Origin: Tritrichomonas musculus | Lineage: Eukaryota; Parabasalia; Tritrichomonadida; Tritrichomonadidae | Length of the DNA stretch: 64,000 bases | Assembly: GCA_039105265.1 (NCBI GenBank) | Contig: JAPFFF010000055.1 | Coordinates: forward strand, 1,054,001 to 1,118,000 | Direction of reading: 5' to 3' | Shown here: one piece after another, positions 41,496-49,991 of the stretch | Position numbering within the stretch: the first letter of the stretch is position 1 | How the letters are laid out: each line of letters opens with the position of its first letter | Translations under genes and position numbers: made by a program | Notes under the pieces: model-generated | Database searches by the model: none | The model's input: only the letters and a program-made list of their open reading frames with translations | Told to the model about the DNA's origin: nothing

Positions 41496-44156
41496 CTAAT
41501 AATATTCATCATTTAGTGGATAATCTTCATGAATGAATGTTAATTCATGAATTTTTTGAACTGGGATCATCATAAACACACAACTACCCATACAATCCAT
41601 GTGAATTGTTTGAATATGTGAATTTTCATCGATTTCAATTATTTGAAGTTGTTGGCACTCATAAAAAGAAATTTCACTAATTTGAGAAGGAACAAAAATG
41701 CTGTTGATTGATGAACCGTTGAAGCATAAATCACCAAATGATTGAAGTTCTGAATTCTGTGATATTTCAATTCGAGTTAATTCTTTGTTATTACGAAAAG
41801 CATTTTTGCCAATTCGTACTACATGATCTGGAATTTGAATACTTCTAATAGATGAATCAATGAAAGACCAAAAATCGATAACTCGAAGTTTGGAATCAGG
41901 AGGAATTTCAACACGTTCAAGTTTAGAACAATATTGAAATGAATATGAACAAATGACTTCAATTGATGAAGGAATTATTGCTTCAACGATGTCACGTGCT
42001 GCAAAAACAAGAACATCATAATCTTCCTTTGATTCTTCTGACTTTCCAACGATCATTTTCCCATCAATACATGAGTAACGAGGATTCCTTGGATCAACTT
42101 CAACTTTGGTCAATTTATTTGTATAATAGGGCCATTCTTTTTCCAGATTGACAAGACTTGCTGGAATGAAAAGTTCTTTGATTGCTGAATCATGAAATGC
42201 ATTTTTTTCAATTGTTCTCAGTTCTGAATCTGCTGGTATTTCAAGTTGTTTGAGTTTGAAACAACGTGCAAAACAACTTTCACAAATCGTTTTGACATGT
42301 GATGGAATCTTAATATTCTCAATCGATGAATTTAAAAAAGCTTCTTTTTCAATGATTTGTAGCTCAGAATTAGGTTGAAAATCAACTCTTTTAAGTTTGT
42401 TACAACGCGAAAATGCACCAGTACCAATCTGTGTGACATGAATTGGAATAGAAAAGTTCTCGATTGTTGAAAAATAAAAAATTTCTTTATCAATTATTTT
42501 GAGCCCTGAATTTGGTGGAATTTCAACTGTTTTAAGTTTTTTACAATACGAAAAAGCGCAAGCACCAATTTGTGTGACATGTGATGGAATTGAAATACTT
42601 TCAATTGATGTCTCATAAAATGCATATTTACCAATTACTCGAAGCTTGGAATCAGGAGGAATTTCAACACGTTCAAGTTTAGAACAATATTGAAATGAAT
42701 ATGAACAAATGACTTCAATTGATGAAGGAATTATTGCTTCAACGATGTCACGTGCTGCAAAAACAAGAACATCATAATCTTCCTTTGATTCTTCTGACTT
42801 TCCAACGATCATTTTCCCATCAATACATGAGTAACGAGGATTCCTTGGATCAACTTCAACTTTGGTCAAATTTCTTGAGAATTGATACCATCCTTCTTTC
42901 AAGTCAATCAAACTCGCAGGAATAGAGAAGCTTTCAATTGATGAACTAATAAATGCATATTCATCAATTGTTTCAAGTTTTGGTTCAGATGGGATTTCAA
43001 TTCGTACTAGTTTATCGCAATTATTAAATGCAAAAGGGCCGATTTTCTTGATGAATGATGGAATTATTGCTTCAACGATGTCTCGGACTGCGAAAACAAG
43101 AACATCGTAATCTTCACTAGATTCACTTGATTTTCCAATTATATATTTCTTATCAAGGCATAAATAACGAGGATTTCTTGGATCAATTGTGATCTTTGTT
43201 AAATTTTTTGTGTCATGGCACCATCCATCTACAAGCTCAACCAAATTTGGCGGGAAAAAGATTTCATTAATTGCATCAAAAAGAAATGCATTTTTTCCAA
43301 TAGTCCGAAGTTTTGAATTTGGTGAGATATTTATCTTTAATTGTGACTGAATATTATAAAAGGCCTCTTCACCAATTGTTGTGACGCTGTCAGGAATCGT
43401 TATTTCTTTGATTGATGTAATTTGGAATGCTTTTTTGTCAATTGTTTGAAGCTCAGAATTCGATAAAAATTCAATAGATTTCAAACATGAGAATGAAAAG
43501 GCACCTTCACAAATGTGCTTGACATGAGCTGGAATTATGAGACTGTGAATCTCGACTGAACTTGCAAAAGCTTCTTTGCAAATGATTTGAAGTTCAGAAT
43601 TTGATGGAAATTCAAGGTTTCGAAGTTTCGTACAGAAATGGAATGCATGTGGTCCAATGACTTTGATGTATGACGGAATTAAAGCTTCAGTAATGTCTCT
43701 GACTGCAAATACTAAAATGTCATAACCGTCGTTTTTTATGTCAGATTTTCCAATGACGAATTTTCCATCGAGGACTGAATAACGAGGATTTCTTGGGTCA
43801 ATTTCAACTCGTTTCAACTCAAAAGTATATCTACACCATCCTTCCTTGAGATCAGTCACGCTTGCTGGGAAATACAATTGTTGAACTTTTGAATTAGCAA
43901 AAGCATGGCTTTCAATCGTCCGTATTTCTGAATCTTGAGCAAATTTAATGGATTTTATTCCGAGTTGGGTTGTAAATGCACCATTTGAAACACTTGTCAC
44001 AACGTATTCTTTTGATTCATATCTAATGGAGCGAGGAATATAAATGTCATTTTCGACATATGAAACTCCAATGACACTAGCAGTTTCGATATTTTGGTTG
44101 ATTAAATAAATAATCTCATCTTTGATTATTTTTTTAGATGTTTGATCCTTTAACAT
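41496..44156 (-). CDS. BspA-like LRR_5 repeat protein, 886 aa
   Basis: LRR_5 repeats fill the protein (IPSSIEVICSYSFQYCSKLE, NAF..SSI..I.IP.HV..IG). They are organised in modules closed by LKEGW....NLTKVEVDPRNPRYSCIDGK followed by MIVGKSEESKEDYDVLVFAA, the counterpart of the ISPKNK module in the 24792 gene. There is no signal peptide or membrane helix. The start is the ATG at 44156 (MLKDQTSKKIIKDEI); extending upstream needs a TTG codon and would run through the CAACTTTTTGAGA element. Two 230-base blocks, about 41883-42113 and 42640-42870, look identical apart from one or two bases. It is probably a cytosolic binding scaffold. Confidence 0.86.
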   Translation of the reverse strand: MLKDQTSKKIIKDEIIYLINQNIETASVIGVSYVENDIYIPRSIRYESKEYVVTSVSNGAFTTQLGIKSIKFAQDSEIRTIESHAFANSKVQQLYFPASVTDLKEGWCRYTFELKRVEIDPRNPRYSVLDGKFVIGKSDIKNDGYDILVFAVRDITEALIPSYIKVIGPHAFHFCTKLRNLEFPSNSELQIICKEAFASSVEIHSLIIPAHVKHICEGAFSFSCLKSIEFLSNSELQTIDKKAFQITSIKEITIPDSVTTIGEEAFYNIQSQLKINISPNSKLRTIGKNAFLFDAINEIFFPPNLVELVDGWCHDTKNLTKITIDPRNPRYLCLDKKYIIGKSSESSEDYDVLVFAVRDIVEAIIPSFIKKIGPFAFNNCDKLVRIEIPSEPKLETIDEYAFISSSIESFSIPASLIDLKEGWYQFSRNLTKVEVDPRNPRYSCIDGKMIVGKSEESKEDYDVLVFAARDIVEAIIPSSIEVICSYSFQYCSKLERVEIPPDSKLRVIGKYAFYETSIESISIPSHVTQIGACAFSYCKKLKTVEIPPNSGLKIIDKEIFYFSTIENFSIPIHVTQIGTGAFSRCNKLKRVDFQPNSELQIIEKEAFLNSSIENIKIPSHVKTICESCFARCFKLKQLEIPADSELRTIEKNAFHDSAIKELFIPASLVNLEKEWPYYTNKLTKVEVDPRNPRYSCIDGKMIVGKSEESKEDYDVLVFAARDIVEAIIPSSIEVICSYSFQYCSKLERVEIPPDSKLRVIDFWSFIDSSIRSIQIPDHVVRIGKNAFRNNKELTRIEISQNSELQSFGDLCFNGSSINSIFVPSQISEISFYECQQLQIIEIDENSHIQTIHMDCMGSCVFMMIPVQKIHELTFIHEDYPLNDEYY

Positions 44157-44180
44157 ATAAAGTATATGTAATTCAATGAG

Positions 44181-44196
44181 TTTTCTCAAAAAGTTG
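44181..44196 (-). promoter_or_regulatory. ACTTTTTGAGA promoter-like element with initiator-like TCATT
   Basis: On the minus strand CAACTTTTTGAGAAAA lies 25-40 bases before the ATG at 44156, followed by CTCATTG, where TCATT fits the initiator pattern. A second CAACTTTTTGAAAG copy lies farther upstream at about 44335-44348. The same core is found before the gene at 52964. Confidence 0.5.
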
Positions 44197-44227
44197 AAAT
44201 ACAAAAGGTTTGGGCGGGTTTTTTTCT

Positions 44228-44228
<1 letters not shown>

Positions 44229-44267
<39 letters not shown>
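44229..44267. repeat. Poly(A) tract of 39 bases
   Basis: The longest uninterrupted homopolymer in the window, about 75 bases upstream of the BspA-like gene start (poly(T) on its coding strand). Long A/T runs can exclude nucleosomes; that role is inferred. Confidence 0.9.
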
Positions 44268-44270
<3 letters not shown>

Positions 44271-44552
44271 CAGCATAGGAAACTCTCGAGATATTGATGA
44301 TTTCAGTATTTAGGCGAAATCATGTCGGAGAGTCTTTCAAAAAGTTGTGATTTTCATAACGAGTCTCCAGACGTAAATATAAAAATGATTCTAAATTTAT
44401 AGTATTATAAGAATATATATTGCAAGCATCTTAATATATATCAATTGTTATATTTTTATTAACTTTGCTTTGCATCGAGTTGTTAATAAAATATTTTTTA
44501 AAAAATCGATTCTTGTACTTTTACATTAAATGTCAGAAAAAAAATAGGTGTA

Positions 44553-45546
44553 TAGTAGTGTCTATAAGTGGCCACGCTCTCAATTAAGTGGCCACGGTGT
44601 CAGATTAATTCAAAAAGTTTATATAAGATTTTAATTCAAAAAGATTTAAAAATGAAAAATAAAATAGCAAAAATATGCAATTTCTATCAATATTCGTGAT
44701 TAACTAATAATCATTAGAGATCAATTAACTTATTTATTAATCTTTTACATTGTATAATCAAGAATCAATATCTTAATTTTTACTAATACAATCAAAACAA
44801 AATCACAAAACAAAAGTTTGATCTAACTTATCATTATTTCTTTCTAATCTTTTAGATCGATATTTAGTAATTATTAGAGGGTAATGTTTCTTTGAATCAG
44901 GATAAGACCATCCAAATGAAAGCATTAGTTGGATTTAATGATTTGTTTTGTTGATTTTCTTGATAGCGCTAGTAAAAAATAAGATCCTGAATAAGTTTAA
45001 AAGCGATATTAGAGAATAAAGCTGCTGCTTTTCTGTAAATAAACGTAGGTACCAAATTGATGCTGAGAAAAGCATCAGCAATTTATTTTTGGTATGTCGA
45101 TATAGCGAACGTAAGAAGGCAGGGACTAGATGATGCTGAGTTATGATTTCATAAAGGTAGATAATTTTTGAGAAGAAAATAGTGGTTACTCATTGAATTT
45201 TATTGATCTTTTTATTCAAATAAACGGCACCATAATGCCGTTTTATACCACAATTATTTGAGTGGATTTTGATTTTTTTGACACCTTAAAAACGAATTTT
45301 TGCATCCACATTTTTCTTAAGAAAAAGTAGGAAATTGTGAGTGTGCCATTTTACACCTATATTATTGAAATGAATTTCTTATTTTCTGACATCTTAAAGA
45401 TGGCCACGGGAATAAAATTTTATATCCTTTGAATTTTTTACAAAATTGAGAGCATGCCATTCTATTCCCTAATAATTTTAGTGGAGTTGATTGTCAAATC
45501 ACCGTGGCCACTTAATTGAGAGCGTGGCCACTTATCGACACTACTA
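44553..45546. mobile_element. Element G: 994-bp TA-flanked, pogo-like MITE
   Basis: Terminal inverted repeats of 47 bp with one mismatch, starting TAGTAGTGTC and continuing ATAAGTGGCCAC, occupy both ends (44553-44599 and 45500-45546). TA lies outside each end (44551-44552, 45547-45548). AAGTGGCCAC occurs twice within each terminal repeat, and a further ATGGCCACGG lies at about 45402. TA targets and a CAGT-AG...GATAAG style end fit the pogo/Tigger branch of Tc1/mariner. There is no transposase frame. Confidence 0.85.
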
Positions 45547-46074
45547 TACCTACATAATCAGTGTAACAATAATAGCATTACTGTATTGCATATTTTTATA
45601 AAATTATAAGATTGTGTGTTTATTGTATATAGAGTAATAACCAGAAACTCCTATCCGTGAAGAATGAGATTTTTCAAATTAAGATAAAAATACAAAAAAA
45701 GTTTTTACTAACATTTTCGTCCAAAATTCACTATTTTTACCCAAGAATTGGTTATTTGCCTTATTATGATGTTAAAAACACGATTAAGTATATATAAGTA
45801 TATATCCTTAGATAAAGCGATTTATACTATTTTTGGCTGACTTTACGATTTTGGAAAAAAAACGATCCCAGAACAGAGCCAACGAATGACTGGTACATTA
45901 CATTTATCTTAAATAGTAGTATACATTGCATTATATATTATATTAAATTTTTAGAAAAATAGTTCGCCAAATTTTCGAGAAAACCTCTATTAAAGTTTTC
46001 ATTTCGATCAATAAAAATCGTATAAATTTTAATTCTGTTCGATAAATAGTTTATGATGTTTCTATTATCAATTC
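45547..46074. other. AT-rich intergenic region
   Basis: No coding signal, terminal repeat or motif of note was found between element G and the BspA fragment. Confidence 0.45.
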
Positions 46075-46360
46075 AATCATCTGTAACTTCAATTAGAAAT
46101 GGTGCTTTCAGAGAATGTTCATCATTAACACAAATCTCAATTCCATCATCTGTAACTTCAATTGAAGAATATGCTTTCAGAGGATGCCCATCGTGAACAC
46201 AAATATTAATTCAATCATCTGTAACTTTAATTGGAAATGGTGCTTTCCAAAGATGTTCATCATTAACACAAATCTCAATTCCATCATCTATTGATCTAAT
46301 CTATCTTTCGATACAATCAACAGCAAAAGATAGCTTATCGTGAACACAAATATTAATTAA
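46075..46360 (+). pseudogene. Fragment of a BspA-like LRR gene
   Basis: The + strand reads SSVTSIRNGAFRECSSLTQI, then SIPSSVTSIEEYAFRGCPS, stop, then a further IGNGAFQRCSSLTQISIPSS repeat. These are LRR_5 units with at least two in-frame stops. It is on the opposite strand to the nearby kinase-BspA gene, so it is an independent scrap, not part of that gene. Confidence 0.75.
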
Positions 46361-46632
46361 TAATTAATATTAATTATTAAATAAAAATTATCTTTTTCGT
46401 AAAATGAGACATAATAACGAAAGCATGGCAATTATATTTAAAGAAAATACTAAACTGGTCCCTAGTTTTTTATATCACATATCTATTCAATGTTAATTGT
46501 CCTTAATTGCCTGGCTGTTTAGATAACTAGCAAGCCTTACCAAGAAATATTTTTTTTTTTATAAATATCTTTATTTTTAATGATCAACAACAATTGATTG
46601 AAAACATTGATTTAAATCTGGTTTTGTCATTT

Positions 46633-46633
<1 letters not shown>

Positions 46634-46664
<31 letters not shown>
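46634..46664. repeat. Poly(A) tract of 31 bases
   Basis: Lies about 60 bases beyond the stop of the minus-strand kinase-BspA gene. Compare the runs at 4221-4248 and 49943-49963, also just past stop codons. Confidence 0.9.
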
Positions 46665-46666
<2 letters not shown>

Positions 46667-46723
46667 TTTTTTAGAAATATATTGAAAGAGAAAGTTTTAT
46701 TATGTATATAAATATATATAATG

Positions 46724-49333
46724 TTATATCTGTATGATTTGAGACTCTGGTTTAATATCTAGCTCATTCAAATTTTTAATCGATGAAGGTATCTTTATTT
46801 CCTCCAAAGAATTGCATCCTCCAAAAGCGCCTTTTCCAATTGATTTAACTGAGGACGGAACTGAAACGTTCTTCAAGCCAGAGCACTTTCCAAAAGCGCC
46901 TTTTCCGATTGAAGTCACGGATGAAGGAATAGAAACAGACTCAAGCGAAGAGCAGCCATAAAAAGCAAAATCGCCAATAGACGATACATTAGAAGGCAAA
47001 GATATTTTCTTCAATGAAGAGCAACCGTAGAAAGCGTTATCTCTTATTAATTTGATTGAATTCGGCATAGACACATCGACCAAATTAGAGCAATTTTTAA
47101 AGAGACTAAAATCAATGAACGTTATTGAATAAGGAATTGAAATAGACTTCAATGATTCGCATCCTTCAAAAGAGCCAGAACCAATCGAAGTGACGGTTGA
47201 AGGAATGTCAACTTTTGTCAATGAGGAACAATTTTTAAAGGCATAATCAGTTATACTTTTTACTGAACTATCAAATCGAATTGAATCGATGTATTGGTTG
47301 CCTTTGAATGTGTTGTCTGTCTTCTTTATTCCAGAGATGAAAAGGCTCACAAAAACATACTTTATTGCAGACACAGTGTCATACATTCCTTGGTAAGTTT
47401 TAGTAATGTATTTGATTTCAATTGATATGTTATCTTTAAACAACCTTAAAATTTCTTTGAAATCAGACTTGTCAAGCAGATGATGATAATACAAAGTTTC
47501 AGTTGTTTTATATAAAATTGTGATCTGATTCAATTTGCTTAATGTTTCAATTTTGTCTTCTTTGTTTTCTGCTTCTATTTCAATGAATCCTGACGTTTCT
47601 GGTGAATTAACAAATTGAATGATTGAATTCAATAATGTTTGAAGATTGACCAAATATTGATTCTTCGAACGAAGCCCCATTGAATTCACTTTAAGGTTTG
47701 TAATGAGTTGCTGCTGTTTCAATGAAAATGAATTGAATTCATTAAATGTGATTGGCTCGTTCTTCTTCATTTTGTTCAATGATGGAAGCTTCACTGTTTC
47801 GTCTTTCTTTTCGTTTGTAACAGAAACCTTGGATACTTGTGGTGTTTGGCCGTTTACTTTTTCTTTATTTGGCGACTTTTTCAATGCGCCTTCATTGTTA
47901 TCGTTCCGGTTTTCATTCTGATAGTTGTTTTTCACTTGGTCATCGTCTGAATGCCGAGTTGGCTTTTTTGGCAAACTTATCTTTTGTTTAATTTGTTCGT
48001 CTTTTGAGTACATAATTGCTCTTTTTTGTAAATTGAATCTTTCTTTGATTTCTTCTTCTTTTGAATTCATAAATGGTCGCCTTGGCAAATTTGACTTTTC
48101 GTCTTTTTCTGTGTTTTCTAATTTTTGTGATATTTCATTTGAAACGATTTCATTTTCTTTCTTGTCTTTCAAATGGAGAAATCTCGAATTTACTGAAAAA
48201 TTTTCATCTTTTAGAGGTGGCGGTTTGATCGTTTTTGAATCATTTGATTTTGTCATATCATCTATCATTTCTTTCATCTGTTTATTTTCATTTGATAGTT
48301 TTTCATTGTCTTCCTTGAGCAGCTTGATTTGTTCTTTCAAGCTATCGTTCTCTTTTGAAAGGTTTCTCACTTTTTCAATGAGTTCTGATTTATTATTATC
48401 ATAAATGTCATTTTTTGCGATATAGTTAATATATTCCTTCACTCTTTTTTCATCAACATTATCTAAATAGTATTGTGGATCTATAAGTTTGTTGTATATC
48501 TCATCAAAAGATGGTCTTTCGGTAACCTTGGATGACCAGCATCTTTGGATTAAATACTTGATCGTACTTTTGATTCCGAGTCTTAACTGGGGACGTTTAT
48601 TTGAAACAGCAACGTGTTTTTTGAATTCAGTGGTAAGTGAATGATTATAATCAATATTTGGATAAAGATCTGTTTCGCATATTACTTCGTACATAATCAT
48701 TGCAAAAGCATAAACGTCAATTTTATTAGAATAGCTTTTACCTAAAATCATTTCAGGTGCCATATAAGGTAATGTGCCGCATAATAATTTAGCTCCAGTT
48801 TCGCTTTTTTTGTGAATATATTTGGCCATACCAAAATCGATAATATGCGGGTAATAATTATCATCTAGTAAAACGTTGTTGGGTTTTAAATCACAGTGCA
48901 TAATATCATGATGATGTAAATATCTCATTCCGCTTGATATGCCAATTAAAATTATTTGACGAGCAGTATTATCATAATTCTCAGGATGATCTAATTGTTT
49001 TGCTTTAGAAATAATTTTGCTAAGAGAACCATTCTTTATGAGCTCGGTAAAAATTACGATATTTGATCCTAAATTAAAATCAAGTAATGAATATCCAAAA
49101 TATTTGATTACCGTGGGATGATCGCATTGAGACATAATTTCTATTTCATTTTCGATCTTTTTCTTTTCTTCTTCTTTGAAAACACTGCTTTTTACTACTT
49201 TTGCGGCATAATCTTCACCGTTTTTTCTGTATTGAGCTGAATAGACATCGCTATATCCACCGAGACCAATTTTTTCTCCCTGTATAAAATTACGAATATC
49301 GATTCCAAATTGTTGAAGATTGAATTTTTGCAT
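46724..49333 (-). CDS. Kinase - coiled-coil - BspA LRR fusion protein, 869 aa
   Basis: The N-terminal kinase domain (about 8-280) has IGLGGYSDVYSA, Lys in YAAKVV, HCDLKPNNVLL, IDFGMAK, MAPEM and RCW.....RPSF. The catalytic loop is HCD rather than HRD, so it is a non-RD kinase; Asp, Asn and the DFG Asp are present and activity is expected. A coiled coil (about 315-365; LSKENDSLKEQIKLLKEDNE) and a charged low-complexity region with RPFMNSKEEEIKERFNLQKR-type near-repeats follow. A helical segment (about 520-680) precedes a C-terminal block of about eight LRR_5 repeats (CSSLTKVDIPSTVTSIGSGS). The start is the ATG at 49333; an upstream extension needs TTG at 49435. Being joined to a kinase places this LRR in the cytosol. 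A dead relative without the kinase lies at 28640-31134. Confidence 0.9.
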   Translation of the reverse strand: MQKFNLQQFGIDIRNFIQGEKIGLGGYSDVYSAQYRKNGEDYAAKVVKSSVFKEEEKKKIENEIEIMSQCDHPTVIKYFGYSLLDFNLGSNIVIFTELIKNGSLSKIISKAKQLDHPENYDNTARQIILIGISSGMRYLHHHDIMHCDLKPNNVLLDDNYYPHIIDFGMAKYIHKKSETGAKLLCGTLPYMAPEMILGKSYSNKIDVYAFAMIMYEVICETDLYPNIDYNHSLTTEFKKHVAVSNKRPQLRLGIKSTIKYLIQRCWSSKVTERPSFDEIYNKLIDPQYYLDNVDEKRVKEYINYIAKNDIYDNNKSELIEKVRNLSKENDSLKEQIKLLKEDNEKLSNENKQMKEMIDDMTKSNDSKTIKPPPLKDENFSVNSRFLHLKDKKENEIVSNEISQKLENTEKDEKSNLPRRPFMNSKEEEIKERFNLQKRAIMYSKDEQIKQKISLPKKPTRHSDDDQVKNNYQNENRNDNNEGALKKSPNKEKVNGQTPQVSKVSVTNEKKDETVKLPSLNKMKKNEPITFNEFNSFSLKQQQLITNLKVNSMGLRSKNQYLVNLQTLLNSIIQFVNSPETSGFIEIEAENKEDKIETLSKLNQITILYKTTETLYYHHLLDKSDFKEILRLFKDNISIEIKYITKTYQGMYDTVSAIKYVFVSLFISGIKKTDNTFKGNQYIDSIRFDSSVKSITDYAFKNCSSLTKVDIPSTVTSIGSGSFEGCESLKSISIPYSITFIDFSLFKNCSNLVDVSMPNSIKLIRDNAFYGCSSLKKISLPSNVSSIGDFAFYGCSSLESVSIPSSVTSIGKGAFGKCSGLKNVSVPSSVKSIGKGAFGGCNSLEEIKIPSSIKNLNELDIKPESQIIQI

Positions 49334-49991
49334 TTGGATTTTTTTGTTCGTTAAAAAAAAAAAAACATTCAAAACGTCTAAGGATACAAATTTTATTACA
49401 TTCAAAAAGCGTAAATAATTAATTGAATTTTTCAATTAAATCGATTATTTTAACAATTTTTATGAAGTATCAAAATATGAGAATTTCTCGATCAAAACTA
49501 TATTTTTAACATATTAAATAGGATAATTTAATTTTATTATTATTTATAAAAATCAAAATCATTTCTAATTCCTTCAATGCAATTTTAAACAATTAGCCAA
49601 AATTTTAGAGATGTCTAGAATCAAAATTTTACTTGAATAAGTTATGTTTTTGAAAAAAATGGCATATATAACTGTTTTTATTAACAATGAAAAGCTCTGT
49701 TGATATCATATTATATATATATCCCTTCTAAATTAATAATATATAGATACAAATGTGTATTTGTATTATTTTGATTTGTTGCAATTGTCAAGCTTTAAAA
49801 TAAATCTGAAAACTCTGCTGAAAAGTAAATTTAATTAAAATGAAATATAATTGCACGGTAATCATGAGGTATCCACGTAGAGAAATTGACAAAATTTGGT
49901 AATTATGATTATATTTTCTTTATTTTTATTATTTTAGATTAAAGAAAAAAAAAAAAAAAAAAATATTAAAAATGAAATTTATTAAATCAGA
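49334..49991. other. Intergenic region with a poly(A) run
   Basis: Contains GCTTTTTGAATG (minus strand, about 49399-49410) some 70 bases before the kinase-BspA start, a variant of the ACTTTTTGA core, and a run of about 20 A at 49943-49963 just past the stop of the next gene. No gene was seen. Confidence 0.5.

Noticed and set aside
44157-44204. Longer N-terminus of the BspA-like gene (MYFNFLRKLIELHILY)
   Set aside because: It needs a TTG start and overlaps the ACTTTTTGAGA element; the ATG at 44156 is preferred. The same reasoning moved the starts at 35388, 49435 and 55637 to the next ATG.
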